Source: Phorcus lineatus
Lineage: Eukaryota > Mollusca > Gastropoda > Trochida > Trochidae
Direction of reading: 5' to 3'
NCBI GenBank assembly: GCA_921293015.1
Contig: OV121088.1
Coordinates: forward strand, 21,117,645 to 21,181,644
Length of the DNA stretch: 64,000 nt
The number at the start of each line of letters is the position of its first letter. The stretch's first letter is position 1. Position numbers and translations under genes: made by a program. This document shows, piece by piece, positions 1-12,039 of this stretch. Below the pieces are notes generated by a model. That model had not been told where the DNA came from, did no database searches, and worked only from the letters and a program-made list of their open reading frames with translations.

Positions 1-1989
1 GTCGGTGAGAGATCCAATTACAATGGGAGATCACGTAGTGTTACAACATGTATTTATCGATATGAAGTTATAAATTGTCTCGAAAAAATCAAGGTTTTTG
101 TAATAAACGGGAGACAATGTAGAAACTTTTTTAATGACTATAGAAAAAATAATTTTGTTTCACTTCACTTTCATGACAACTTAGTAGATATTAGATGATT
201 CGTTTGTATTTAACTAACACATATCATATTCTTATCTAGTATAACATCTCACACCGTGTTGCAATATCTCTGTCTTTGAATTTAACAACAAATGACATGA
301 AAACATACCTGGCGCAAGCGTTAGAAACATCCTATGTACATAATCCTAAAGAATGTTGGTTCCCGTTATTCAGGATGTACTTTTTAAAATGTGTGTCATC
401 GTCCGTAGAAGTGCATGAGCCAATTCTCCTTCTCTTAATTTATTGGTTGAATATATATTCTACAAGTTCATTGGTTCAAAATGACTGGACGCCGTGACAA
501 TAAACTAAGTACCAGTCGAATGCCAAGTGTTACGCCATTATGACAGGACATATATTCCGCTTGGCGGGTCCAAGGCGTTAAAATTCAAAAGGTATAATTA
601 GAGACCATTAAATCAAGAATTGAAATTGAATGCGATAGGATTACATAACGGCCACCTGTTTGTCATAAATGACAAACAAACTAGTTAAACCAATTTGATT
701 GTTGTGACAACATTTGGCAGACGTCGTATTTGATGAACAACTTAACTTTAAGGTTAACCTTAGTGACTTAAGGCTAACTAAGAGTTTTGTGCAACGGGAC
801 CCAGGAAATTATCTTTGGATGTACATTTATGATGTATGACCTACAAATGTGATAGGATTTGACTTCCACTTAGCTATTCTTACGACGATATCAACAATAA
901 TGTCTCATTCATCATACACTACATGCCTACATTACATTTAGAAAATTGTGTGAACGCCAAAATACATAAAAATATGGATATCATTTTCAAATAATCCATG
1001 GTCAATAATACATTCAATTTCATTTTCTTTTTACTGAAAAATATATAAATATAATGGAGAATTCTTTTTTTAAATAATCAGTCCAATGCAATTTAGCATT
1101 AATAGTAAATTCTTAGTTTTGTTGTAATAGCCTAAAAATTAAATTGAAAATGCCAAAAGAAATTCATACCGGTCGATGTTGTTCAATCTGTCTCCGTTTT
1201 GATTGCTTGTCGTCTCTTCTATTTCTGTGCCACTCTAACTGTCATTTGGCTTATATAAGTAAGGAAAAGTATCGGACCCGTCAATTGAAATTAGCGATTC
1301 TGAACATGATGAGACACATTCCATAGATAATGATATCTCACTTTCTGAATCCCTGTAGGACATTATGCGTTAATACTTAATAAAGGTTATATTTTTATGA
1401 GAATAAGGATGCCGGTGCATCCCTCAATATAATGTCCAATAAGTGAGCATAGTTAATGTAAGAAATACTTCCGGGATCTCACGCGTTAGCGCAATCTTAT
1501 AACTTTGACAACATGGCGCAGGGTCGTGACTTTTAAAAACATTCCGTAGGAAAGTGCACACAGCATAGTATTTAATCAGGGTCTTGCGCTTGCAAAAATA
1601 GAAATTTCGAGACAATGAATTAAACAATAGATTCCTTTAAGGTTTGAGTTGTTTGGATAACGTTTAGTAGGTATAACCAACGGTTTAACTGCGAGATTTA
1701 CTATCGGCTAGTGTTGTTTTACATAACGAGCGAATGATGATATGCCAACTAGCACGTCACGAAAGATTCACGCTTCAGTGACCACAGGGCCTTTCAGGTT
1801 CTGCTCGCCGGTCGTAATTAGGCAATTTAATTACAAAGCCGTATTTATGTTGTTTAGCGGCCGATTTCAGAAATTTAAAGTTGAGTCCACGTCAAATTGC
1901 AATCCCTTTTAGCGAATTCCGAAATCGACCATAGGGCATTTCACCCGATCTTTAATCCCTCAAAGGATTTGGAAATTACAAAAAAGTTA
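1..1989. other. Intergenic DNA, no gene seen
   Basis: AT-rich sequence without an ORF that resembles a known family. The short open frames at 276-497, 1144-1326 and 1424-1627 have no recognisable motif and look like chance. A perfect 14-bp palindrome centred on GGTTAACC lies at 749-762. No element ends were recognised. Confidence 0.6.
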
Positions 1990-4646
1990 ATAACCCCAAA
2001 GCCCGGGAGATTGTTTAAGATAATTTAGAATCCTTAAATCTTATTGATATTTGGCGAGACTATCACCCTGATTTGAGAAAATACATTTGGTGGACAAAGA
2101 ATCCAAGACAACAAGCAAGAATTTGATTTCATTTATGTTTCTCAGGATTTATTTTATCTTTCGCTAGATTCTGACATATTACCTGGGTATAAAACAGACC
2201 ACTCAGCTATTAGCCTTACTTTCTCTAATTCCAATAATCAAAACAGAGGGAGAGGGTATTGGAAATTTAACACTTCTTTACTCTTACATCCTGAATATGC
2301 AGATCTAATTAGATCAATCTTAAGGGAGACAATTGATGAATACTCAAATATTGATTCTAATGATGAAGATGTGAATGATACGGATATCAAACTTAAGATA
2401 GATGATAGCTTATTCCTGGAATTTTTTTTAATGAAGGTGCGTGGTAAATCAATCTCTTTTTCATCATATATCAAGAAGAAAACAAGAAAGGAAACTAACA
2501 AATAAGAAATTAGGATCAAAGATCTTGAAGATGCCATTAGGAAAGATTTTCAAATTGTAGATGAGGAATTATTAGCTGATCTTTCCAAACTTAAATTAGA
2601 ATTGCAACAAATTAAGGAGGAGGAAGCAAGAAAAATCGAGCTCAGAAGCAGAATCTTATGGTATGAGGAAGGAGAAAAACCAACCAAATACTTTTGTATT
2701 TATTTATTTAGAAAATAGGAATTATGTTAACAAATCAATGAATAAGATTATCAATCATAAGAATGAAGAAATTACTGAATGTGATTCTATCTTGAATGAA
2801 GTAAGAGACTTTTATAAAAAAAACACTTTACTCTGCTGAAGTTAAATGTGAGAATACTCACAATTTAGAAAATATGGTAACTCCAACTTTGAATGGTCAA
2901 TTGAGAGACCAGCTTGAAGGAGAAAATGATATGAATGAAATATCATGGACAGTTAAAGGAATGAAAAACGATAAAACCCCTGAATTAGACGGATTTCCTA
3001 TTGATTTCTTTAAATTCTTCTTGAAGGAACTGAAATTTTGGATCTTTAGATTTATCAAAGATGTCTTCAAAAGAAATAAAATGTCTCTTACCATGAAAAG
3101 AGATATTATCACATGTATACCTAAAGCTAACAAAAATAGGACTTTCCTAAAGAACTGGAGACCAATTACTTTATTAAATGTCTTATATGAAATAATTAGT
3201 GCCTGTATTTCCAACAGACTGAAAACTACACTGGATTCCCTCATACATGAGAACCAGACTGGATTTATACCTGGTAGAACATTAAGTGAAAATACAAGGC
3301 TATTATATGATAACATGTTTGAAACTAAGAAAAGGGATATCTCAGGGTTACTAATTTTGATCGACTTTGAAAAAGCATTTGACACAGTTTCAAAGGGTTT
3401 TATTAATTCTGTTTTAGTAAAATTTTGTTTCTGCCAAGAAATTATACATTGGCTTAATATCTTAACTTATGATACCTCTTCATGTGTAATCCAGAATGGG
3501 CATCTCTCTGATTTCTTTCTTAACCAAAGAGGTTGCACAATTGTAGACAAGGGGACCCAATATCACCATACTTATTCCTTTTTGTGGCTGACATCCTAGG
3601 GTGTATGATAAGACAAAATGATAAGATAAAAGGTATTGTAATTGATGATGAGGAATATAAATTAGGTCAGTATGCTGATGATACTGATTTTTTAGATGGC
3701 TCAGATGAAAGTTTGTATGCTGCTATAGACACACTTAATACTTTTATAATGTGTCAGGGTTAAAGATAAATATAGAAAAAACTAAGGCGGAATGGATTGA
3801 CTCAAAAGCCGGTAGTAGAGATATACTATGTCAAGATATAAGTATAGAATGGCAAAGAAATGAATTTGAAGTTCTGGGTATTAAAATTACGCCTGATTTC
3901 AAAGATTTGTGGGTAATCAATACAAGAAAAAGACTCGAAGAAATTAACAGATTACTAGCAAATTGGAGGAAAAGAAATTTGACATTGATTGGGAAAATCA
4001 CAGTAATTAAAACATTCGCTCTTTCAAAATTGGTTCACATTTTCAATACTCTACCTAATCCGCCTCAAGAATTTATAGATTCTCTAGCGAAAATATTTTT
4101 CAGATTTATTTGGAATGGTAAAATTGATAAAATAAAACGAAGCATCTTGAAAAAAGACTTTTGTGATGGGGGCTTATGCATGATCAATATAAGAACTTTC
4201 ACTAATGCAATGAAATTGTCAACACTTAAGAGATATTTAAAATAAAAAAAGTCTAGTAATCCCTGCAATTTTCCATTCAAGGATGTTCTGAAATATGGCG
4301 CAAATTTCCAGGATATTGTAAAAACAGATAACCCTTTTTGGAAAGATGTTCTGATAGCATGGAAACTATATTGTACAAAAAATGTCATAGATGATGATAA
4401 TATCAATAGTATCTTAGGTCAGCCCTTGTGGTTGAATAATAAGCTAAAAAATAAACATCATTTCATTAGACATTGGGCTAATAATGGAATTTTCAGTCTG
4501 AAAGATCTTTGTGATGACCATGGACCAAAACTATTTGATTTTCAGTTCAAATTTTTGCATAGAATTATTAACACTAAAAAAGAGCTTTTTATGATGAAAC
4601 TTATTGACAATGTAGTTTGTAACTTTTGTAATGTTGAGAATGAAAC
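1990..4646 (+). pseudogene. Tx1/L1-type LINE ORF2, 5' and central part (endonuclease end plus reverse transcriptase)
   Basis: ORF2 of a non-LTR retrotransposon, whose enzyme nicks target DNA and copies its own RNA into the nick. The first recognisable part is the end of the AP-type endonuclease, with an IDIWRDYHP-like stretch near 2040 and an SDH-type TDHSAISL near 2200. The RT follows in its usual order: DGFPIDFF at about 2990, RPITLLNV at about 3165, GFIPGR at 3262, IDFEKAFDTVS at 3360, GDPISPYLF at 3550 and the catalytic QYADDT at about 3667. The YADD aspartates are intact. Several stops and frame changes (about 2128, 2503, 2716, 3535-3760, 4243) break the frame, so this is dead. The 5' half, including ORF1, is missing. 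The coding sequence stops in the C-terminal cysteine region (CNFCNVENE) at 4646, exactly where the BEL LTR begins, and resumes at 18216. The Tx1/L1 clade is inferred from motif spacing. Confidence 0.88.
4642..4646. repeat. Target-site duplication of the BEL element, left copy (GAAAC)
   Basis: GAAAC lies directly before the first TG of the left LTR. The same five bases directly follow the final CA of the right LTR at 18216-18220. A 5-bp duplication is usual for BEL/Pao integrases. Reading from the left flank into the right flank with one GAAAC keeps the LINE reading frame, which independently confirms both ends. Confidence 0.9.
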
Positions 4647-4909
4647 TGTAAGTGCCAAAAATAGACACGTATGATCATGTGACTCAGGTCATGTGACCTG
4701 AGTGACCTGAGTATTATGCTCGTGCAAGGTGTGCACTTTTTGTATCGATAATGAACGACAGTAAATGTCGGCTCGCACGGTGCATTTGGTGACGGTTTCC
4801 AACCGTTTCGTTTTATCTTTTGCATTAAGAATGAATGGAAGGAGTTGACCAGAGAACCCTGCCAGCCCACACACATACAGTTAAATTAGAAGAAAAGTTG
4901 AATCTTACA
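4647..4909 (+). repeat. BEL 1 left LTR (263 bp)
   Basis: It starts TGTAAGTGCC and ends AATCTTACA, giving the TG...CA ends of an LTR with a 6-bp inverted terminus. It matches 17969-18215 along its length. It is 16 bp longer, because of an extra tandem GTGACCTGA-like copy near 4680-4712 and extra bases near 4780. LTRs of this size normally carry the promoter and polyadenylation site. No clear TATA box was picked out. Confidence 0.93.
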
Positions 4910-5415
4910 AAGTTGGAAACCCACACGACAGTTTTGTCACTTCTCTCCGACGCGGGTATCACGAAAACAGGAGACGTTGAAGAGACAGTCACATTCTGCG
5001 CTTTATAGGAAGGTATTATTCAACCAAAAGACATAATTACTATAGTGTGAAGTTTGAATGAACAATTGAAGAGAGAATTTTCCGATGTATTTCTTATATT
5101 TTGTATCTGTAATACTTTCAAGAAGCAATGTTTCCACGCCAATGTTGACGAAAATTATGGCACGCAAAATGACCCATCAGTCAAGTCGTCGCTCAAGTCA
5201 AATGAATGTTTTTCATATATGTATGGCACGCCGTACATGTCAAAATCAGTAAACAGTGACCAAGAGGAATTTCTTTCACATGTGATATCAAATTCTCATA
5301 TTGAATTAATTTCTTTGGAAACCAGTTTTATATACACAAGTTGTCAGTTGCCATGCTATAGAAGTTTTGTCTCATGTTTCATGACACAAGAATGGATTTG
5401 CCAATAGAATAAATC
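4910..5415 (+). other. BEL 1 leader: candidate primer-binding site and unassigned ORF
   Basis: The sequence right after the LTR contains TGGAAACCCACACGACAG from 4914. It begins with the TGG expected of a tRNA primer-binding site, but I could not match it to a tRNA. An open frame of 117 codons at 5054-5407 has no recognised domain and ends just before the gag start. It may be leader or a lost gag N-terminal exon. Confidence 0.4.
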
Positions 5416-6691
5416 ATGAGTTTCAGGGATTCAATTGAAGATTGGCTGAGGGAAGCAGAGGAGAGATTAGGAATTGACAACACAACCTATCATACTAAGT
5501 CTGATGATGCTCTTTCAAATGTAAGTTTTGTTAGAAGTAACTGGTGGTCTAAACAATCCACAGCATATACAGAGAGAATGAGAGCTGAAGCTAGGAGAGC
5601 AGAGTTACTGGCCCGTTCTTCAGTCTTGAAAGAAAAACAGAAGTTAAGAGGAAGAAGAAGGTCGTCTGAAATATTTGAAGGAAGAGGTAGAATTGAAGGC
5701 AGAAGTAGCAGCCATTGAAGCCAAAGCAAATGTCTTCAAACAATATGAGGATGAGGAGGGACTTGCAGCCAGGGAAACAGATATGAAGAAAAGTAAAGTA
5801 TTTTCTAGCACAGGTAGAGAGGGCATCCATCAGGACAGGGAATCAAAACGTAAACATGAACCTCAAGTTCAGACATCATTAAAAGAGCAGCCGCATCCTT
5901 ATGCATCATTTCATGATATACTCAGCAAACAAAACAAACTTATGGAGCTGATGATGGAACAACAAGCCGGTGCAAGATTACCATACAGAGACATTGCCAT
6001 ATATAATGGAAATCCATTAGAATTTCACAACTTCATGACTTCATTTGAGCACATCATCGAGAGCAGAACTTCTGATGACAGAGACAGGATTTGTTATCTG
6101 TCACAGTATACAAGAGGGGAGCCTCACAGCTTGGTTCAGAGTTGTATGCAGATGAGAGATGAAGATTGTTATTGGACTGCTAAAGATCTTCTAAGGAAGA
6201 AATTTGGAGATCCTTTTAAAGTGGCTTCAGCTTATTTGGACAAAGCCTTGAATTGGCCCTCGTTGAAGTCAGAAGATGTTAATGCATTGAGTAGCTATTC
6301 TCTTTTCCTTACAGGATGCAAGAAAATTATGGCAAATGTTGAACACATGAGGGAACTTGATCACCCGACCAACTTAAGAATCTTGGTTTCGAAGCTGCCT
6401 TTCAAATTAAGAGAGCGATGGAGAACACAAGCCAATTACATTCAGGAGAGACAAAGAAGATACCCTGATTTCATCGATTTAGCTGAATATGTTGAGGAGC
6501 AAGCACAAATTGTATCAAACCCATTGTATGGTGATATCCTTGGGGACAAGGGACAAGGTACAAGAAATAAAGGTCAAGTGTTTACACACAAGAACAAATT
6601 CAACAGTTACATTACAGTTATATCTGAAGTAGGAAATACAAGAACCAGCAAGTTTGAACCTAGAGAAGGGACAGAAGCATCAAGGGATTAG
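5416..6691 (+). pseudogene. BEL 1 gag (DUF1759-type), frameshifted
   Basis: The start is taken at ATG 5416 (MSFRDSIEDW). The first ~80 residues are an acidic, Arg/Glu-rich, probably coiled-coil segment. A one-base shift near 5645 moves the frame to the one open at 5675-6691. That part continues the coiled coil (KEEVELKAEV) and then enters the conserved capsid-like region of BEL Gag: YNGNPLEFHNFMTSFE, YLSQYTRGEP, LRKKFGDP, LSSYSLFLTGC, LVSKLPFKLRERW. In a live element this protein would form the particle around the RNA. The frame ends at 6691. The zinc knuckle that should follow is cut by the nested element, with DCYS at about 6731 and GHLSRDC at about 12764. Confidence 0.85.
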
Positions 6692-6740
6692 CCTGACCTG
6701 AATAGATCAACTGATGGCGACCAGAATTTAGACTGTTATT

Positions 6741-6975
6741 CGCTGTTCGTCATTCGTCATTCGAATGACGAATAGCAAATTTTTTTGCTTTTCGTCTTTC
6801 ATATTTGATGATATCTGAATGACGAATAGCAAATTATTTTGCTGTTCGTCTTTCATATTTTGCTTATATCTGAATAACGAAAAGCAAATTAATTTGCCAT
6901 TCGACTTTCATTTTTGACTGCAATATAAATGATCAACAGAAACAATGTTTTGCAAACAATATTCCTAATCTTCAA
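6741..6975 (+). repeat. Short palindromic repeats at the left end of the nested element
   Basis: Motifs of the form GACGAATAGCAAAT and TTTGCTGTTCGTC recur at about 6745, 6765, 6790, 6820, 6845 and 6885, alternating in orientation. A perfect 22-bp palindrome at 6752-6773 (centre TTCGAA) lies at the very edge. The same GACGAATAGC motif recurs once per 408-bp unit (about 7212, 7621, 8030) and inverted at 12243 and 12652. They may be transposase-binding subterminal sites; that is inference. Confidence 0.55.
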
Positions 6976-6979
6976 CAAA

Positions 6980-8190
6980 AGTCCGAGGATTTGCTCCTGG
7001 TGCTGTCCCTTTTAGTGGGAAAAATTTCCCCCTAGAGTAGAGGTCTCTCGGAAGAACAACAACCTCTTCTGGAAAAATATGAGATGTGCAAACTTGACAT
7101 TACACACTTGCAATCCATCAAACACATATTCTTTTATGTAAAGCAATGATTGTTCATAGAAATAATGTCTGTTTGACTTTTCAAAATGTTTTTTGCCTTT
7201 CAAATTTGAATGACGAATAGCGATTTTTTTGCTTTTCGCAGTTCGTCATTCGTCATTAGCCTTTCAATTCCTTATGATTTAATGTAGAAATTAATCTTTT
7301 AGTGTTTCCTGTGAGCTAAACAACAAGTGTTGATGGAGTTTTCAAGCTTTGTAACCATTTAACTTTGATTGTATCATCAAAAAAAAGTCCGAGGATTTGC
7401 TCCTTGTGCTGTCCCTTTTAGTAGGACAAATTTCCCCCTAGAATAAAGGTCTCTCGGAAGAACAAAAACCTCTTCCGGAAAAATATGAGATGTGCAAAAT
7501 TGAAAATACACACTTGCAATCCTTCAAACACATATTTACTTATGTAAAGCACTGATTATTCATAGAAATAATGTCTGTTTGACTTTTCAAAATGTTTTTT
7601 TTGCCTTTCAAATTTGAATGACGAATAGCGATTTTTTTTGCTTTTCGCAGTTCGTCATTTGTCATGCGCCTTTCAATTCTTTATGATTTAATGTAGACAT
7701 TAATCTTTTAGTGTTTCCTGTGAGCTATACAACAAGTGTTGATGGAGTTTTCAAGCTTTGTAACCATTTAACTTTGTTTGTATCATCAAAAGAAAGTCCG
7801 AGGATTTGCTCCTGGTGCTGTCCCTTTTATTGGGAAAAATTTCCCCCTAGAATAGAGGTCTCTCGGAAGAAAAAAAACCTCTTCCGGAAAAATATGAGAT
7901 GTGCAAAATTGAAAATACACACTTGCTATCCTTCAAACACACATTTACTTATGTAAAGCAATGATTATTCATAGAAATAATGTCTGTTTGACTTTTCAAA
8001 ATGTTTTTTTGCCTTTCAAATTTGAATGACGAATAGCGATTTTTTTGTGCTTTTCGCAGTTCGTCATTCGTCATTTGCCTTTCAGCTCTTTATGATTTAA
8101 TGTAGACATTAATCTTTTAGTGTTTCCTGTGAGCTATACAACAAGTGTTGATGGAGTTTTGAAGCTTTGTGTTATCACAAATTAGTCCGA
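6980..8190 (+). repeat. Three tandem ~408-bp repeats, left arm
   Basis: Each unit starts with AGTCCGAGGATTTGCTCC (about 6980, 7387 and 7795) and a truncated fourth start is at 8183. Units run through a CTCTCGGAAGAA segment, a GACGAATAGCGAT motif and GTGTTGATGGAGTTT before the next start. Similarity between units is high by eye. Open frames such as 7012-7203 and 7711-7956 lie inside repeats and are not genes. Confidence 0.85.
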
Positions 8191-8639
8191 GGATTTGCGA
8201 GTACACTTAATTATATCTGCGGTTCTCAGTAGCAAAAGACGGAAATTTATTGCCTAGCAGTAGTCTCAATTCAACGCTTGTATTTTCGTTCCGGCTGTCG
8301 CTAGGCTCTTGTGTTTTGTTTTGTTGGTGTTCTAAATAATGCGTGCACATGTTCCGAAAATTGTGCGGACATTGATAATGTTTATCGTACTGAAAATAAG
8401 CAGTAAAATCACTAAACTTTCCCCCACTCTCTGCCGCACGTGCTAATAGCCTGTGGGCATTTTCTTCCTTCTCCCACGAGCTTACCGGCCCGCGCGTGCT
8501 ATCGTTTACTGAGACGCGTGCATTTTGACCATATGCACACCTTCCTATTGCACGCCCTATGTTCTGAACCATTGGGCGGATTTCAATATAGATGGAATTA
8601 TTTGAGAGAGAAAAAGATTGTCTTCAATTTGATGTAAAA
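8191..8639 (-). other. Unassigned stretch inside the nested element
   Basis: A 121-codon open frame lies on the minus strand (8572-8207), rich in charged residues, with no motif I recognise. It could be a relic of cargo or a chance frame. Confidence 0.25.
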
Positions 8640-9500
8640 TACATAATGTGCGCCTCGTGAAATAAAGATACAGCATGTGACGCAGAAAAGGTGATTTTTA
8701 TATATTTTAGTTTTACACTGTTTTGTCACACCAATTTTCTCATGATGTGCTCAACGTATTTTGATATTTTTTATATCACAAGATAGAGAAAAAGATTGAC
8801 TTTCATTCCATGTAAAATGTGTACATGCGCAACAATTCATAAAGACACAGCAACCGCCGCACAAAAAGGTAATTTTTCCGACTTTCTTATCATATAATCT
8901 GAAGCACTATTTTCATGTGCCTTTCTTTTGCAATGAATTCCTTCTACACCGTGAAAGGAATTTTGTTGAATTTTACATCACAATAAAGACAAATGAATTG
9001 TCTTCAATTCCCTATATCAACTATTTATGGGCGCAAATAAATAAAGACTCAACAAGTGCCGTAAAAAGAACAACTTTCGCACTTTGCATCTCCGTAAGTG
9101 ACGCAAATAGGGAAACAACAAAGTGATATATAATATGTCTATGCGCTAAAACAAATGACGATGCAGCAAGCGCCGCACAAAGGGTGCTTTTCTTATCATG
9201 TGATCTGAAGCTCGATTTTCATGTACCTTTCTTTGGCACTCGATATCTTACATCTAAATAAAGACGAAACGTTTTTCTTCATTTCCATATATTGATCATA
9301 CATGCACACACAAAAATAAAGGCACAAGAAGTGCCGCAAATTGGGCAAGTTTCGCATTTCGTATTTATGTAACCAAGTGGAGCGCACAACAAAGTTTGGT
9401 ATCAACGTAAAGAGCCGAAAATTCTCTTCATTTTGATATACAATTTGTATATGAGCTCACAGAAATAAAGATTCAACAAGCACCGCTAAAATGTTATAAA
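8640..9500 (+). repeat. Degenerate repeats with an AATAAAGAxxCAxCAAGxGCCGC core
   Basis: Six diverged copies of a core reading roughly AATAAAGACACAACAAGCGCCGCA occur near 8659, 8837, 9039, 9150, 9315 and 9466. Each is followed by an AAAxGGxxxxTTTT-like stretch and separated by 110-200 bp. The units are too diverged to be a young array. No coding function is seen. Confidence 0.5.
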
Positions 9501-9644
9501 TAAAATGTAAAAAGTGAAAAAACGATTAAGGAAACCCTGTTTCTTTAGTGTTCAATTATAGAGTTTTATAAACCATAAAGAGGTGAAAGGAGAAAAAAAC
9601 TTTGGATATACATTCATAGAGTTATTGATGTCATTTTTGAGTTA

Positions 9645-9912
9645 GGGAATTTTGCGTCGGGCACCACCATCAGGTCACGGGAAATTGTCCAACGAAAATG
9701 ATCGTGCTTGAAACACTGTATGTCGGGGATCTTCCGCCATCTGTTAAGGCAAATTTGTCCAACGAAAATGTTTGTGGTTGAGACACAGTATGTCGGGGAT
9801 CTTTCGCCGGGCAGCGCCATCAGGTCATGGGAAAATGTGTCCAAGGAAAATGTTCGTGTTTGAGACACATTAATTCAGCGGCCTTCCCGTTGGGCACCGC
9901 CACCAGGTAATG
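9645..9912 (+). repeat. Degenerate ~80-bp tandem repeats
   Basis: About four units share GGGCACCGCCATCAGGTCATGGG followed by TGTCCAACGAAAATG and GAGACACAGTATGTCGGGGATCTT. Starts are near 9658, 9738 (partial), 9808 and 9893. The minus-strand open frame at 9868-9614 is a by-product of the repeat. Confidence 0.6.
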
Positions 9913-10630
9913 GGTTTTTTCTGCCAAATATTTTTGGGTCGAGAAAACTAATTTTTGAAAATAAAGTTTGGTAGCATTCCGAGGTTTTAAATATTTTGCT
10001 ATATATGTCGGGATGGCATGAGTTCCTTCGAGTGAACTAAAGACAAGGGGCCGGGTGCTCGTTGACTACGGACGTCTTGATGGATAGGCCAGTGGAACCT
10101 ATCATTGTCGGAAGAGAAGTCAAGAGTTGAAAAACTCTTGTAATCCACAACTGACAATCAGAACTTTCCTGACGTAGAAGGCAGTTGTTCGCGACTCGCC
10201 AGCTCGTTGCTTAGGAAGTCAGAAGGCGGAATCAGGGTTGATAATGTTGACACAACGTCGGCGGCCGTCGGTGCCATCGGCACCTTCGGCAGGATTGTGA
10301 AAAGTCGTCCGATAATTAGAAAGTGTCCGGCAACAATAGAACTTGTTCGGCAGGTCTGTGAAAAGTTGTCTGAAAGTTAGAAATTGTCCAGCAATGTTAG
10401 AATTTGTCCTGATTTCTTACTTTTGTAAATCAGGAAACATGGACAATTAGAAAATGTCTGGATTATTGATGGCCGCTGGCGCCATCGGCGAGCAACAGCA
10501 AATTTGTTTCAATTACTTACAAAATGTGGCAATTGAATGTCCATGAAGCTCACATTGAATTTCTCTGTACAACAGGTCATGTGTTGATGTTATATCTTGG
10601 TTGTGCCTAAATTATTTTCAATCAATTACA
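9913..10630 (+). other. Region upstream of the piggyBac relic
   Basis: Noncoding, with loose repeats of GTCCGGCAAxxxTAGAAxTTGTC between about 10300 and 10460. It ends in a pyrimidine-containing stretch and CAATTACAG at 10622-10630, which looks like a splice acceptor in front of the transposase coding exon. Confidence 0.4.
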
Positions 10631-11935
10631 GAAAGACGCCTAACGCCAGGAGGCCGCGAACCAGGAGATGGGAAGATCCGTCAACGTCTAGCGACGACGA
10701 CTTCATCAACGAGGTCCATGCCGATGAAGCTTCTGATATGGAATCAACTGATGAGAGTGATAGTAACAGTGACAATGATGATGAAAGTGACATTGATAGT
10801 GATGTAGAAATAAGAAACATTGCAAGAGACATATTAGCTGCTATGGGTGAAACTGCTACGGCTGGTACTTCCAGAGAGGAAGAGTTCAGTGGCTTTGACG
10901 AGCAATATAATGAAATGGACACACATTTTGATGACCAAGATAATTTTATGGATCGCTGGGAAGAGGGGCCGAAGCAACGTGGAAGTGTCGAATTGCATTT
11001 TACTGGCGACAAGGTATAAAGACGGTTCATAGAATTGTCTGATAATCCGCATTCTGTAGACTTTTTCGGACTATTTTTTCATGAAGATGATTATGGATCA
11101 TTGGCAGCAGAAACCAACAGACGCTTCTACCAACAGGTCGATGATAAGGTTCTGAAACCCTGTTCACGGTTGAGGAAGTGGTATGAGACGAATGCTGAAG
11201 AAATGAAAGTACTCATAGCAGTGACAATAGCAATGTCTCTGGTTGTACAGAGAAACTTTTCTGAGTATTCGTCAACAAGTGATGTGACGCCGACGCCCTT
11301 CTTTTCCAAATGCATGCCTCGCGACAGGTTCTGGCTACTGCTAACATTCCTACATTTGAATGATAACAACCAAATGCCAGGACGAAACACTCCAAATTTT
11401 TCACCAATGAATAAACTTGGCTGTCTATACCAACGCATCGTGCATCGTTTTTCCAGAGTTAAAAACATTTGTGTTGATGAAGGGTTGGTGCCTTGAAAAG
11501 TCCATCTGAGTTTCAAAGTATATTATCCCGACAAGCCGAAGAAGTATGGGATAAAGGCCTACATGTTGTGCGACTCAACAAATGGTTATGTTTTCAAATT
11601 CAAACTCTACACTGGAAAAACAAATAAAGCTGTTTCTGTTGGTGGGAATACGTATGATCTCGTCTTGGACTTGGTGAAGGAATATGCTGGGAAAGGGTAT
11701 CATGTGTTCATGGACAATTTCTATTCCTCTGTGGCATTGTACATAAACTTGTGGGAAATGGGAACTGGTGCGACGGGAACTTTGAGATGAAATCGCAAAG
11801 GCATTCCTGAAAAGGTAAAGAAGGCACAGAAGAAACCGAAGAAAGGGGATATGATAGTCCATCACAATCAAGACCTATCACCCGATCTTTCGCTATTTGT
11901 ATCTTTAGAAACGGGTGGCGAAACTTTATAATTTT
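10631..11935 (+). pseudogene. piggyBac-type transposase, C-terminally truncated, three in-frame stops
   Basis: Relic of a DDE transposase of the piggyBac superfamily, which cuts and pastes DNA at TTAA. An acidic Asp/Ser-rich N-terminus covers about 10690-10830, as in the family. The core follows: FFGLFFHEDDYG near 11060, ICVDEGLVP near 11467 (first catalytic Asp), PKKYGIKAYMLCDS near 11540 and HVFMDNFYSS near 11700 (second Asp). The sequence leaves the family after MIVHHNQ (about 11865), so the third Asp and the C-terminal cysteine-rich domain are absent. Stops at 11017-11019, 11494-11496 and 11788-11790 all lie in one uninterrupted frame with no indels, so decay was by point mutation. The beginning is set at the splice-acceptor-like AG at 10630, because the upstream ATG at 10597 shows no family match. 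Confidence 0.85.
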
Positions 11936-12039
11936 TACATCAGCGTAAAGGGAAAAAAACTGGCTTTTATTCAATATGAAATTTGGAAATGCGCATCACC
12001 AAAAAAAGAAGCGGCAAACGATGCCACAAATGTCGCAAT

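Noticed and set aside
2897-3385. 162-codon minus-strand frame
   Set aside because: Shadow of the LINE RT coding on the plus strand; no motif of its own.
10626-11030. Ser-rich minus-strand frame of 134 codons
   Set aside because: Antisense of the acidic Asp/Ser-rich N-terminus of the piggyBac transposase.
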